Positions 18,444 to 28,190 are shown, counted from the stretch's first letter. The stretch is 64,000 nt of DNA from Salinibaculum sp. SYNS191 (GCF_037338445.1 NZ_CP147838.1:1426001-1490000), one strand, 5' to 3'. A program made the numbers and translations. The notes: a model not told the origin generated them from the letters alone.

Positions 18444-21197
18444 ATGGCTCCAGAAGCGACGGACTCCGACGGAGCGCCGGCACGCGATACGGTGCGAATC
18501 CTGCTCGTCGCGTGCTGTCTGCTCGCGCTGGTGCTCGCCGGGATGCTGGTCCCTTCGCTCACCGGCGGTGCCGGGGGCAGTCCCGCCGAGCGCCTCGTCC
18601 CCGGAACCGCGCTCAGCTCCGAGGGACCGCCGGGAAGCGGCCTCGGACCGGAGGAACTGGGGAACATCGGCCGGAGCGGCTTCGGCGCGCTCAACCCCTC
18701 CCGGAACACCGACGTCGGCGGCGCGACGGGCGTCGATGGCCCCAACCCCTACCAGTCACAGAACAACACCGTCCACTTCACCGTCACCAGCCCGCGGCCG
18801 GCCTACTGGCGCACCGCCGCCTACGACCGCTACACCGGCACCGGCTGGCGACAGAGCGGCGGCGCAGTGCCGCTGGACGGGCCCATCGAGGGTGACGGCA
18901 TCCAGGGGCCCCGCGTCGAGTACGAGGTGACGCTGAACCGGTCGGCCACCGCGCTGCCGACGGTCTGGCGGCCGAGCACCGTCCGCGACCGGTCGGGGCT
19001 GTTCGTGACCGACCAGCGCGCCGTTCGCACCGACCAGGCGCTCGGGACCGGGGAGAGCTACGTCGGCGTCAGCCACCGACCGCCCCAGGACACCGCGCTG
19101 TTGCGGGCGGCCGGGACCGACTACCCGGTCGACGTCGAGCGCCGCTACACGGACCTGCCGACCGACGTCCCCGCCCGCGTCGGCCAGTTCACCGACGAAC
19201 TGACGCGCAACGCCTCCACGCCCTACGAGACGGCCGTCACTATCGAGGAGTGGCTCGAAACCGACAAGGCGTACTCGCTGAACGTCTCCCGGACCAGCGA
19301 CTCGATGGCCGACACGTTCATCTTCGACATGGACCGGGGGTACTGCGAGTACTTCGCGACGTCGATGGTCGTCATGCTGCGCTCACAGGGCATCCCCGCC
19401 CGCTACACGGTCGGGTACTCGACCGGCCAGCAGGCCGGCGACACCTACACCGTCCGCGCGATGAACGCCCACGCCTGGGTCGAGGTCTACTTCGAGGACG
19501 TCGGCTGGGTGAAGTTCGACCCCACGCCCGGCAGCGAGCGCCTCCGAACCGAACAGCAGTCGCTGGCGGAGCAGAGCCCGAACGAGGAGTACACGCCCCG
19601 CGAGGAGGGCAGCCCCGGCGAGTCCTTCACGCCGGAGGGGGAGACGGCCGAACGGACGCCGACGGCCACGCCCGCCCCCGGCGAGACGCCGACGGACGGA
19701 CCCGACGAGACGGACCCGGAAGACCAAGACGACGGAACAACCGGCCAGACAGAGTCGGGGTACGACATCTCGCTGAACCGGACCGCAGTCCCCGGGACGG
19801 CCGTCGAGGTCAGCGTCTCGCGCAACGGCGTCCCCGCGGCCGGGGCGACGGTGCTGTTCAACGGCGACCCCGTCGGGACGACCGACGAGCAGGGGACGGT
19901 CGTCGCTACCGTCCCCTACACCCGGGAACTCCGTGTCGACGTCGACGACGGGTCCGCCGCCAGTTTCGCCGCGGCGGGGGCGCGGGCACTCCCGGCAGAC
20001 ACCGACCGCTTCTACCGTCTCCCCCCACCGTCGACGGGTGCGGCGGAGGTGACCATCCCCGTCGAGACGAACGCGACGGTCACCGTCTCCGGCGACGTCG
20101 TTCCCGGGGCGACTGTCACCGTCACCGCGACGGTCGACGACGTCCCCGTCGAGGGCGCGGCCGTCCACGTCGACGACAGGCAGGTGGCGACGACGGGCGA
20201 CAGTGGCCGGGCGACGGTGGCGCTCCCGGACCAGCCCGGACCCGTCACGATAGCCGTCGAGCGGGAGCCGATTGCCGGCTCGCGGACGCTCACGCTGCCG
20301 TCGCTGAACGTCAGCGTCGCGCCCGACGCGCCGCTCGCGCTCCCGCTGACCACCGCGACGGTGACGGTGACGGCCGGCGGCGACCCCGTCAGTTCCGCCC
20401 CCGTCCTGCGCGACGGCCGACGGGCCGCGACGACGGGCGTCGACGGGACGGCCACGGTCGGGTTGCCCCTCGCGTCGAGCACCACCCTCACGGCCAGCGC
20501 CTTCGGCCTGACCGACGAAGCGACGGTCTCCGGGCTTCTCGCGAACCTCGGGCTGGCGCTCGCTGGGCTGGTGCTGGCCGTCGCCGTGCCGCTGGGGGTG
20601 GCCGCTCGCCGCGGGTACGCGCCGCGTGAGGTCCTGGCGCTGCTCCGTCGGCTCCCCCGGCTGACGGTCCAGGCCGCGCAGTGGCTGCTCGTGACGCTGG
20701 CGACGCGTGGCGACGAACTGCTCGCCCGCCTGGCCGCGCGGCTCCGCCGGACTGCCGCCCACCTGGCCGCCCTGCTGCGCGGGAGGGTGACTCCGGCCGA
20801 ACTGTGGGCGGCGCTGCTGGCGTGGCTGACGACGAAGCGACGGACGCTCCGACGCCGCGTCGGGCGCGGCGAGACCCCCGAGGAGCGGCCGGCCGAGACG
20901 ACGCCGGCGGAGGCACGCCGGACCGTGCGGAGCGCGTGGGCGCAGTTCCTCGACTACGTCAGCCTCCGGCGACAGCGCACGAAGACGCCGGGAGAGATCG
21001 CCCGCCACGCCGTCGACCGCGACGGCCTGCCGGCGGAGCCGGTGGCGAGACTCCGGGACGCCTTCCGCGAGGTCGAGTACGGCGCGCGCTCGGCCAGCGA
21101 GCGGCTGGAGCGCGTCGAGGAGGCGCTTTCGGCAATCGAGCGGGACCGGGCCGACGAGAGCGAGGAGACGACAGACGGACCGCGGGGGGCGGAGTGA
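18444..21197 (+). CDS. membrane transglutaminase-like protein with DUF4129 tail
   Basis: 917 residues. One N-terminal helix (about 17-35), then a large extracellular part with a transglutaminase core: Cys301 in RGYCEYFAT, His343 in NAHAWVEV and Asp359 in KFDPTPG form the triad. A Glu/Pro/Thr-rich linker follows, then two or three Ig-like repeats rich in Thr/Val. A second helix (about 690-712) leads to a cytosolic basic part and a C-terminal DUF4129-like helix bundle. This is the TgpA-like partner of DUF58/MoxR systems. The stop overlaps the next start (TGATG). Confidence 0.93.
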   Translation: MAPEATDSDGAPARDTVRILLVACCLLALVLAGMLVPSLTGGAGGSPAERLVPGTALSSEGPPGSGLGPEELGNIGRSGFGALNPSRNTDVGGATGVDGPNPYQSQNNTVHFTVTSPRPAYWRTAAYDRYTGTGWRQSGGAVPLDGPIEGDGIQGPRVEYEVTLNRSATALPTVWRPSTVRDRSGLFVTDQRAVRTDQALGTGESYVGVSHRPPQDTALLRAAGTDYPVDVERRYTDLPTDVPARVGQFTDELTRNASTPYETAVTIEEWLETDKAYSLNVSRTSDSMADTFIFDMDRGYCEYFATSMVVMLRSQGIPARYTVGYSTGQQAGDTYTVRAMNAHAWVEVYFEDVGWVKFDPTPGSERLRTEQQSLAEQSPNEEYTPREEGSPGESFTPEGETAERTPTATPAPGETPTDGPDETDPEDQDDGTTGQTESGYDISLNRTAVPGTAVEVSVSRNGVPAAGATVLFNGDPVGTTDEQGTVVATVPYTRELRVDVDDGSAASFAAAGARALPADTDRFYRLPPPSTGAAEVTIPVETNATVTVSGDVVPGATVTVTATVDDVPVEGAAVHVDDRQVATTGDSGRATVALPDQPGPVTIAVEREPIAGSRTLTLPSLNVSVAPDAPLALPLTTATVTVTAGGDPVSSAPVLRDGRRAATTGVDGTATVGLPLASSTTLTASAFGLTDEATVSGLLANLGLALAGLVLAVAVPLGVAARRGYAPREVLALLRRLPRLTVQAAQWLLVTLATRGDELLARLAARLRRTAAHLAALLRGRVTPAELWAALLAWLTTKRRTLRRRVGRGETPEERPAETTPAEARRTVRSAWAQFLDYVSLRRQRTKTPGEIARHAVDRDGLPAEPVARLRDAFREVEYGARSASERLERVEEALSAIERDRADESEETTDGPRGAE

Positions 21198-21832
21198 TGC
21201 GCCTGCGGGTCGCCGTCTTCGGCACGCTCGGGGCGCTGGCGACGCTCGTCGCCGCGGTGTTCGTGGTCGCGCCGGAGGTGCTACTCGCCGTCGGCCCCGT
21301 CGAGGCCGTCGTCGGACAGCTCTCGGGCCTCGACCCGACGCTCGTGATGCTGGTCGCGACGCTCGTCGTCGGGCTGTACGTCACGGTGGCGGCGCGCTCC
21401 TCGCCGGGCGACCGGACGGTCGCCAGCGCCTCGCCCGCCGAGCGACGGTTCGACGGGGCCGTCACGGCCCCGCCGGAGGCGGTGACGGCCGACCGGCGGA
21501 CGCTGACCGCCGCCGACATCGACGCGGACGTCGACCGGGCCGTCGCGTCCGGCGGCGCACGGCTGGCAGCGGTGCGGGACGCGCTGACCGGCCTCGTCGT
21601 CGAGGCGTACGCACGGCGCTACCAGGTCAGACGGGCCCAGGCCCGCGACGTCGTCGCCTCGGGCGACTGGACCGACGACCGCGTCGCGGCGGCCTTTCTC
21701 GGTGCCGAGGAAGGGCCGCAGGCGTCGCTGCTCTCGCGGGTCAGGCTGTGGCTGACGCCGGAACGGGAGCGCGAGCGCCGAATCCGGCGCACGCTCGCCG
21801 CGGCGACCGCACTCACGGAGGAGACGCCATGA
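21197..21832 (+). CDS. membrane protein of the DUF58/transglutaminase operon
   Basis: 211 residues, two N-terminal membrane helices (about 5-30 and 46-66), then a soluble part with helical segments (EAYARRYQVRRAQARD, RERERRIRRTLAAATAL). I recall a DUF7269-like haloarchaeal family here, but the name is tentative. It overlaps the previous gene by 1 nt and the DUF58 gene by 4 nt (ATGA), so it must be one operon. Confidence 0.84.
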   Translation: MRLRVAVFGTLGALATLVAAVFVVAPEVLLAVGPVEAVVGQLSGLDPTLVMLVATLVVGLYVTVAARSSPGDRTVASASPAERRFDGAVTAPPEAVTADRRTLTAADIDADVDRAVASGGARLAAVRDALTGLVVEAYARRYQVRRAQARDVVASGDWTDDRVAAAFLGAEEGPQASLLSRVRLWLTPERERERRIRRTLAAATALTEETP

Positions 21833-23289
21833 CGCGCCGGCGGGTCCATCGGTGGAACGTCGGCCTGGTCGGGACGCTCGCGCTGACCGGCTTCGGCCTG
21901 CTCTACGCCAGCCGCACTCTGCTGGTCGCCGCCGCGATTCCGCTCACCTACGTCCTCTACGGCGTCGTCTCGGGCCTCCCCGCGTCCGCGGAGGTGGCCG
22001 TCCGCCGGTCGTTCGACCAGCCCGACCCCCGACCGGGCGAGGCGGTCACCGTCACCGTGACCGTCGAGAACACCGGCGACAGCGTGCTGAGTGACCTGCG
22101 GGTCATCGACGGCGTGCCGGACGAACTGGCGGTCACCGACGGGTCGCCGCGGGCCGCGCTCTCGGTCCCGCCCGGCGGCAGCGCGACGCTCGAATACACC
22201 GTGGTCGCCAAGCGCGGCCAGTACGACTTCGGCGACCCCGCCGTCCGCCTGCGCTCGCTTGCGGCCACGGAGGTCGAGACACTGACCGTCGACGCCGACG
22301 GCGACGTGACCCTCTCGTGTGCCAACACGGTCGAGCACGCGCCCATCCGTGACGCCGCGCTCCCGCGGGCCGGGACGCTGCCGACCGACACCGGCGGGAG
22401 CGGGCTGGAGTTCTACGCCACCCGGCAGTACCAGGCCGGCGACCCGATGAACAGGGTCGACTGGCGACACTACGCCAAGACCGGCGAGTTCGTCACCGTC
22501 CAGTACCGCCAGGAGCAGTCCATCCGGACCGTCCTGCTGGTCGACGCCCGCCCCGTCGGACGTATCACGCCGCGCGCGGGCTATCCGACCGGCGCGGAAC
22601 TGTGCGCGTACGCGGGCGAGCGGCTGTACGACACGCTCAGCGACGCCGGCATCGCCACGACGGTCACCGCCGTCGGCGTCGACGACGGCGCGCTCGACGG
22701 GCTGGTCGGCCCGGACGGCCTCCCCTGGGTCGACCCCGAGGAGCGCGGCCACGCCGCCCGCGCCAAGCGGGTGCTGAGCGAACTGCAGGACGTCGCCGAC
22801 CAGAACGCGGCCCCGCACACGCTGGGCGACGTCGGCGGCAGGGAGCGAGCGGCGGCGACCACCCGGGAGCGTCGGAGACGGCCGGAGGCGACCGCCGAGA
22901 CGGAAACTGCGAGCGGCGAGACCGACGGCCAGTCCGCGGACCGCGAGGTGGCGACGACGCCGCGGGCCGACGGCGGCCCCGACGAGCGCATCCAGCGCGT
23001 GCTCGCGCGCCTCCCGCCGAACGCGCAGGTCGTCGTCTGCTCGCCCGTCGTCGACGGCTGGCCGGCCGACCTGGTCCGGTCGCTGGCGGTGCGTGGCTAC
23101 CCGCAGGTCCTGGTCAGCCCGGACGTCACCGGCGGGGACAGTGTCGGCCAGACCATCCTGGGCGTCCGCCGCCGACTCCACCTCCGGGAGGCCGAACTCG
23201 CCGGCGCGACGACGGTCAGCTGGGACCTCGACCAGCCCATCGACTACGCGCTCCGGGAGTCGCTGCCACACCTGCTGGGGGGACGATGA
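21829..23289 (+). CDS. DUF58-domain protein
   Basis: 486 residues. Two N-terminal membrane helices (about 10-28 and 30-48), then an Ig-like region, then the DUF58 core with YQAGDPMNRVDWRHYAKTG near residue 205 and a von Willebrand-like fold after it. DUF58 proteins work with MoxR ATPases and transglutaminase-like proteins in assembly or maturation of cell-surface or other complexes. A charged, low-complexity linker (about residues 340-385) is present. Starts and ends overlap neighbours by 4 nt. Confidence 0.93.
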   Translation: MTRRRVHRWNVGLVGTLALTGFGLLYASRTLLVAAAIPLTYVLYGVVSGLPASAEVAVRRSFDQPDPRPGEAVTVTVTVENTGDSVLSDLRVIDGVPDELAVTDGSPRAALSVPPGGSATLEYTVVAKRGQYDFGDPAVRLRSLAATEVETLTVDADGDVTLSCANTVEHAPIRDAALPRAGTLPTDTGGSGLEFYATRQYQAGDPMNRVDWRHYAKTGEFVTVQYRQEQSIRTVLLVDARPVGRITPRAGYPTGAELCAYAGERLYDTLSDAGIATTVTAVGVDDGALDGLVGPDGLPWVDPEERGHAARAKRVLSELQDVADQNAAPHTLGDVGGRERAAATTRERRRRPEATAETETASGETDGQSADREVATTPRADGGPDERIQRVLARLPPNAQVVVCSPVVDGWPADLVRSLAVRGYPQVLVSPDVTGGDSVGQTILGVRRRLHLREAELAGATTVSWDLDQPIDYALRESLPHLLGGR

Positions 23290-24896
23290 GCACCGAAACG
23301 TCCACCCACACCGGCCGGCCGACGCTGACGAGCACGGCCATCACCGCCGTCGTCACGGCCGGCCTCGTCGCACTCCTGTTCGGCGAGGTCGACCTCGTGC
23401 TGTGGCCGGCGCTGTTCGGGACGGCGGGCGCGGCCTGCTTCGCCGCGAGCCTCCACCTCGTCTCGACAGCGCGGATGGAGACCGTGACGGGCGTCCTCGC
23501 CAGCCTGCTGACCGTGGCCGTCGGCGTCGGCTTCCTCGTCGGGACCGTGGGCACGGTGCTGGTGCTCGTCGGCTCCTTCTTCCCCGTCGAGACCACCGGA
23601 CAGCTCGTCACCCGCTCGCTCCTGTTGCTCAGCCAGGTCGGCGTCGTCGTCGGCTGCCTGTTCGCCGTCCTCGGCGTGGCCGTCGGCGTCCGCAACGTCG
23701 TCGACGGCTCCACCCTGGCGTCGTACTTCTGGCTGACCGTCAAGACCAGCCTCGTCCCCGCCGTCGCCGGCGCGGCGATGGTCGTCGGCGCGTACCTGAC
23801 CAGCGGCAGCCAGCCGCCGGTACTGCTCGGACCGCTGCTGGCCGGAGTAGGCGACTGGCTGCTCGCGCCCGCGCCCGTGACGACACACCTCGGGACGCTG
23901 GCGCTGCTGGTCGCGGTCGCCGCGCTGTCGGTCCGGGCGGCCATCGCCGCACTCCCCGTCGCGGAACTGCTCGCCGACAGCGGGGGCGGCGAGACCGAGC
24001 AGCGCCGCGTCGAGGGGGTCCGGCGAGCCCTGACCTGGACGGCCGCGGTCGGCGTCGTCGGCGCGATTCCCCTCGCCGTCCTCGAAGTGGGCGGCGGCCC
24101 GACCGACCTCCGCCAACTCGTCGGGCCGGGGCTGTACCGCACGCTGGTCGAGCTGTCGACGGCCCCGCCGCTCCGGTCGGTCCTCGTCGGCGCCACGGCC
24201 GTCGCGGTGCCGACGGTGGTCGCGACCCGGTTGCTCCGGCGGGCCGCACGCGGGTCGATTACTGGCTTTCTCAGCAGAATCGGCCCCTTCGTCGGTGGCG
24301 CCGTCGTCACTGCGGTCGCCATCGCCGTCGCGCAGTCGGTGGTCGCCTGGCTCGTCGCGTCGATCGCCGCCGAGCTACCCACTCCTTTCGAGACGGCGTT
24401 CCGCGAGAGCGTGACGCTCTACACCGACTTCTTCGGGGCTGGCACCATCGTCGTCGTGCTCGTGGCGCTGCTCGTCGGCGTGACGGCAGCGGTGGTCCTC
24501 GTCGGCCGCCTCGCACTCCTCGCGGGCTACCTGTCGGGGGAGACGGCCGGGTACTCGCTGGCAAGCGGCGGCCTGTTCGTCGCCGCCACCTTCGCCGGCA
24601 CGGTCGACGCGCCGGCGTGGCTGGTCTTCGGCGGCCTCGTCGGCGCGTTCCTCGTCTGGGACGTCGGCCGCTACGGGACGACGCTGGGCGAGGAAATCGG
24701 CCGACGCGCCCCGACGCGCAACGCCGAACTCGTCCACGCCGGCGGGACGCTGGCGGTCGGACTGGTCGGGACGGTTCTGGCCTACGGCGTCGCGACGACC
24801 ATCGAGGCCGACATCGCCGCCGACTCGCCGACCGCCGTCGTCGCGCTGATGGGCGTGCTCGCCGGCATCGTCTTCCTCGTCGCGGCGCTGCGGTGA
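23286..24896 (+). CDS. polytopic membrane protein (DUF7519-like) of the DUF58 operon
   Basis: 536 residues with about a dozen hydrophobic segments and little else; a few Arg/Glu-rich loops separate them. It is the last gene of the four-gene operon, overlapping DUF58 by 4 nt. In haloarchaeal clusters of this kind a large membrane protein is found at this place; the DUF number is from memory and tentative. No transport or enzymatic motif is visible. Confidence 0.85.
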   Translation: MSTETSTHTGRPTLTSTAITAVVTAGLVALLFGEVDLVLWPALFGTAGAACFAASLHLVSTARMETVTGVLASLLTVAVGVGFLVGTVGTVLVLVGSFFPVETTGQLVTRSLLLLSQVGVVVGCLFAVLGVAVGVRNVVDGSTLASYFWLTVKTSLVPAVAGAAMVVGAYLTSGSQPPVLLGPLLAGVGDWLLAPAPVTTHLGTLALLVAVAALSVRAAIAALPVAELLADSGGGETEQRRVEGVRRALTWTAAVGVVGAIPLAVLEVGGGPTDLRQLVGPGLYRTLVELSTAPPLRSVLVGATAVAVPTVVATRLLRRAARGSITGFLSRIGPFVGGAVVTAVAIAVAQSVVAWLVASIAAELPTPFETAFRESVTLYTDFFGAGTIVVVLVALLVGVTAAVVLVGRLALLAGYLSGETAGYSLASGGLFVAATFAGTVDAPAWLVFGGLVGAFLVWDVGRYGTTLGEEIGRRAPTRNAELVHAGGTLAVGLVGTVLAYGVATTIEADIAADSPTAVVALMGVLAGIVFLVAALR

Positions 24897-25111
24897 GCCC
24901 TATCGGAATTCGCAGAAGTAGTCATACTTTCGAACCTGACTGAGTGGGGACTTGTTGAATCCGTCGTGCAAGATACAGAGCGCGTATCGGTAACCACTTT
25001 TTGGCCAGGTAGCGGGATGATGAATCGGTCAGTACAGCTGGAGAATTTATTGCTCCACGAATCGTGTATTTTTGTGAAACGCTTTTTATTCGAGAGAGCG
25101 GAACCATACCC
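24897..25111. other. AT-richer intergenic stretch with a dispersed repeat copy
   Basis: About 215 nt without a gene. It holds copy A of a dispersed repeat at 24962-24987 (GATACAGAGCGCGTAT core), similar to copies near 58.4 and 60.8 kb. Codon statistics change from GC-rich to AT-rich here. The end holds the promoter of the next small gene. Confidence 0.5.
25082..25090 (+). promoter_or_regulatory. TATA-like box before the GTG-start membrane protein
   Basis: CTTTTTATT lies 22-30 nt before GTG 25112, which supports that start over earlier ones. Confidence 0.45.
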
Positions 25112-25333
25112 GTGGATTTCCGTAAAGTCCTCGCGGCGGTCGGATTCGTCGTCGTGGTGGACAGAGCGATTCGCCTACTCGCCGGTGAACTCACACGGGA
25201 AACGTTATTTGCACCCCTGTGGCCTGGGTTTGCCACCTCACATCCGGTGATTTTCGCGTGGATAGGGATTATCTGTGCGCTCGTGCTCACAGAAGCGTTT
25301 ATCGCCCCAGCCTTGCAGATTGAAGACTCGTGA
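25112..25333 (+). CDS. small membrane protein, GTG start
   Basis: 73 residues from GTG 25112. Two hydrophobic segments (about 6-22 and 44-66) separated by an acidic turn (LAGELTRETLFAPLW). An upstream GTG at 25064 would add an AT-rich extension that includes the promoter, so I reject it. Its codon use is less GC-biased than the neighbours. It lies between the DUF58 operon and the convergent MoxR gene. Function unknown. Confidence 0.6.
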   Translation: MDFRKVLAAVGFVVVVDRAIRLLAGELTRETLFAPLWPGFATSHPVIFAWIGIICALVLTEAFIAPALQIEDS

Positions 25334-25533
25334 GCCTCTCGTCACTGACCGCCACGAGATGATTTCCACAGCGGGTTGACGTTCAGTCGGCAGGTGTACT
25401 GACCAGCTGATTCATCAGAATCGGCACGAAACCAACGATAGCCGACGGGTGACTACACGCTCTGAATCTCGTACGGCGTTGCTGGTACGCACCACAGGAT
25501 AGTCAGTCGAATGATGGGTTCTTTTGCGAATCT
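25334..25533. other. intergenic stretch between two convergent genes
   Basis: About 200 nt. I see no gene, tRNA or strong repeat in it. It separates a plus-strand membrane gene from the minus-strand MoxR gene and should hold both terminators. Confidence 0.4.
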
Positions 25534-26556
25534 CTACGACTCCCCGTCCTGACGGTGGCCGTCGGGCCGCGGTGACCCGCCGCCCCCGCTGCCGTCCTGT
25601 GGCTCGCCGCCGACGGCCGGGACCTCGACGCTATCCAGCACCGACGCGACGACTTCCGAGCGGTCGGTCCCGCGGACGCTGGCGTCGGCGGTCAGGACGA
25701 TGCGGTGGGTGAAGACGGGCGCGACGACCCGCTTGACGTCGTCGGGGACGACGTAGTCGCGCCCACGGAGCACGGCGAGGGCGCGGGCGGCCTCGAACAG
25801 GCGCTGGACCCCCCGCGGTGAGACGCCGACCTCGACGCGGCGGTCCTCGCGGGTCGCCCGACCGAGGTCAACGACGTAGTCGCGCAGGCGCTCGTCCATC
25901 GTCACGCCCTCGGGGACGCGCTGGAGGGCGGAGACGCGCTCGCCGTCGACGACTGGGTCGACGCTGGGGGCCTGCTCCACGCGGCCGGCACGGCGGGCCA
26001 GCAGTTCCCGCTCGCCGTCGCGGTCGGGATAGCCCATGGCCGTCTTGATGACGAAGCGGTCACGCTGGGCCTCGGGCAGGCCGAAGGTCCCCTCCTGCTC
26101 GACGGGGTTCTGCGTCGCGATGACGAAGAAGGGGTCGGGGAGTTCGTGTGTCGTCCCGTCGACGGTGACCTGCTGTTCGCCCATCGCCTCCAGCAGCGCG
26201 GCCTGTGTCTTCGGCGGCGCGCGGTTTATCTCGTCGGCGAGGACGACGTTCGCGAAGACCGGCCCCGGCGAGAACTCGAAGGAGCCGGCGGCCTCGTTGT
26301 AGATGTTCGACCCGGTGATGTCGGAGGGCAACAGGTCCGGGGTGAACTGGATGCGCTGGAAGTCGAGGTTCAGTGCGGTGGCGAAACTCCGCGCCGTGAG
26401 CGTCTTGCCCGTCCCCGGCACGTCCTCCAGCAGGACGTGTCCCCGCGCCAGGATGCCGGTCATCAGCGTCTCCAGGAACTCCCTGTCCGCGATGACGGCC
26501 TCGCCCACCGCGTCCAGAATCCGCGTACAGAGGTCGCCGGCGCGCTCGTGGTCCAT
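25534..26556 (-). CDS. MoxR-family AAA ATPase
   Basis: 340 residues from ATG 26556. Walker A is GTGKTLTA, Walker B VVLADEINRAPPKTQAAL, sensor 1 in FFVIATQNPVEQEGTFGL, and the arginine finger region AQRDRF. The C-terminal lid helices end with an acidic, Gly-rich tail. MoxR ATPases remodel partner proteins; here the obvious partner is the DUF58/transglutaminase operon 0.6 kb upstream on the other strand. The small zinc protein is divergent from it. Confidence 0.95.
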   Translation of the reverse strand: MDHERAGDLCTRILDAVGEAVIADREFLETLMTGILARGHVLLEDVPGTGKTLTARSFATALNLDFQRIQFTPDLLPSDITGSNIYNEAAGSFEFSPGPVFANVVLADEINRAPPKTQAALLEAMGEQQVTVDGTTHELPDPFFVIATQNPVEQEGTFGLPEAQRDRFVIKTAMGYPDRDGERELLARRAGRVEQAPSVDPVVDGERVSALQRVPEGVTMDERLRDYVVDLGRATREDRRVEVGVSPRGVQRLFEAARALAVLRGRDYVVPDDVKRVVAPVFTHRIVLTADASVRGTDRSEVVASVLDSVEVPAVGGEPQDGSGGGGSPRPDGHRQDGES

Positions 26557-26654
26557 GCCAGTTACTGCCGCGAGCGGAGGGAAAACATCTTCGCCGCGAG
26601 CGCACCCGCGCGGGGAAAACTGCTTAGTGAGGCGAGGCCGTGCTATCTTGTGCC

Positions 26655-26798
26655 ATGGCAGTCTGTCCAACCTGTGAGTCCGACATCTCCGAGTGGGCAC
26701 AGCGCATCGAGAAGGCACCGGCGGCGAACACGCCGAAGGTCTGGACGTGTCCGGAGTGCGACGTGGTGCTCGGCATCTCCGACTGGGGCACCGAGTGA
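26655..26798 (+). CDS. small double-CxxC zinc-ribbon protein
   Basis: 47 residues, ATG 26655 to TGA 26798. The sequence has CPTC at residues 4-7 and CPEC about 25 residues later, a zinc-ribbon pair, with SDISEW and GISDWGTE around them. Small haloarchaeal zinc-finger microproteins of this kind are known to be translated; some affect motility or biofilm, but this one is not recognised. It lies 4 nt before the convergent MBL gene and divergent from MoxR. Confidence 0.78.
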   Translation: MAVCPTCESDISEWAQRIEKAPAANTPKVWTCPECDVVLGISDWGTE

Positions 26799-26802
26799 GC
26801 GG

Positions 26803-27477
26803 TCAGCGCCCGGCGGCGACGATGTCAGCGACGCGGTCAGTCCCCTCCGCGACGACGCCGCCGTGGTGACACAGCGTCCGGTCGAAGTCGAGGTCAGCCA
26901 GTCGCTCGGCGGAGGAAAGTGCCTCGTCCATGTCGGGCGTGTACATCTCGTTAGGACCCTGCAGTCCGTCGGCGTCGGCGGTCAGCGCGTCGCCGGCCAG
27001 CAACAGGCCCGCCTCGGGCAGGTGCAGCGAGACGTGACCCGGCGCGTGACCGGGCGTGAAGACGACGTCCATCGGTCCGGCCGCGGTGTTGAAGGAGACG
27101 CCGTCGACGAGTTCCACGTCCACGTCGGCGGGCGGGTACCGCTCGCCGTCGGGCGACTTGAGCGGCGACTTGCGGCCGTCGACGTAGGGCGCACATCGCT
27201 CGTGGGCGTAGACGGTCGGCGTCGCCCGCTCCAGCAGGTCCGCGAGGCCGCCCGCGTGGTCGCCGTCCTGGTGGGTGAGGACGACGCCGCGGACGTCGCT
27301 CCAGTCGAACCCGGCCTCGGCGAGGTTCGCCTCCACCTGGTCCGTCAGCCCCGGAAAGCCGACGTCGACGAGCAACAGCCCCTTGGCCGTCTCGACGGCC
27401 GACGGGTGGAAGGTCTGGTCGGTCCCGTCGCGCGAAACTGTCTGTGAGAACGCGTAAACGCCGCCTGGGAGTGCCAT
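26803..27477 (-). CDS. MBL-fold metallohydrolase
   Basis: 224 residues from ATG 27477. The metal motif is THQDGDHAGG, followed by FTPGHAPGHVSLH and LAGDALTAD, and a late His in CHHGGV. This is the arrangement of glyoxalase II-like hydrolases with two metal ions. Substrate unknown; thioester or lactone hydrolysis is likely. The frame is open further upstream, but that part has AT-rich codons and no homology. Confidence 0.92.
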   Translation of the reverse strand: MALPGGVYAFSQTVSRDGTDQTFHPSAVETAKGLLLVDVGFPGLTDQVEANLAEAGFDWSDVRGVVLTHQDGDHAGGLADLLERATPTVYAHERCAPYVDGRKSPLKSPDGERYPPADVDVELVDGVSFNTAAGPMDVVFTPGHAPGHVSLHLPEAGLLLAGDALTADADGLQGPNEMYTPDMDEALSSAERLADLDFDRTLCHHGGVVAEGTDRVADIVAAGR

Positions 27478-27697
27478 ACCCTCCGTAGGGGTCCCGGTCG
27501 TATAGTCGTTCACGCCGGCCAGACGTGCGTGCGGCGGTGGAGTGACGCGGGTACCAGACCGTGAGTGGGTGTGCGGACTGGGAGTGAGTGTGCCGATGAT
27601 AGGCTGTGAGTATGTGAGTGAAAAATCACGAGATATGGCGTGCATGAACAGCAAAGTCCGAAAATCTAAATGCGGCCGCTGTCAAGTAGCGATAGCT

Positions 27698-28078
27698 ATG
27701 TCTTCCGAGACGGCCGACGCCGACTTCCTTCGGAGTGGGGACGAGGACGACGCGACCGGGGGCGTCACACTCGACCCGTCGCTCGACTCGGTCATCGGGG
27801 CCCTGACCGACCACCGTCGGCGGGGGGTACTCTACGTTCTCTCCGACCGGGACGAACCCACGTTCGTGGTCGACCTCGCGCAGAAGGTCGCTCTGATGGA
27901 CCCGGGCGAGGACGACATCGAGACTATTCTGACCGAACTCCACCACGTCCACCTGCCGAAACTGTCACGAGCAGACCTCGTGACGTTCGACGAGTCCGCC
28001 AACACCGTCCGCTACACCGGCGACGAGCGCGTCGACGAACTCCTCGACCGGGCGCGGGAACGCGAACAGCGGGACTGA
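27698..28078 (+). CDS. DUF7344-like winged-helix protein
   Basis: 126 residues from ATG 27698. The pattern LDSVIGALTDHRRRGVLYVL then ELHHVHLPKLSRADLVTFDES is the haloarchaeal winged-helix family found many times per genome. A relative with two membrane helices is encoded at 32720. It is probably a transcriptional regulator. It lies 112 nt before the aminotransferase gene on the same strand but has its own upstream region. Confidence 0.86.
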   Translation: MSSETADADFLRSGDEDDATGGVTLDPSLDSVIGALTDHRRRGVLYVLSDRDEPTFVVDLAQKVALMDPGEDDIETILTELHHVHLPKLSRADLVTFDESANTVRYTGDERVDELLDRAREREQRD

Positions 28079-28190
28079 CACGCCGACGTGGGGCGAGCGA
28101 CAGGACCGCCGAGCGACGGGTCGACCACGACAGTATCAAAACTCCCATATCGTCGCGCCGCCAGGGTCGCCATACTGCGAAGTGGTTTGC

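Noticed and set aside
21619..23271. 550-codon minus-strand frame
   Set aside because: Antisense to the DUF58 gene and its neighbour, which overlap correctly in the plus strand.
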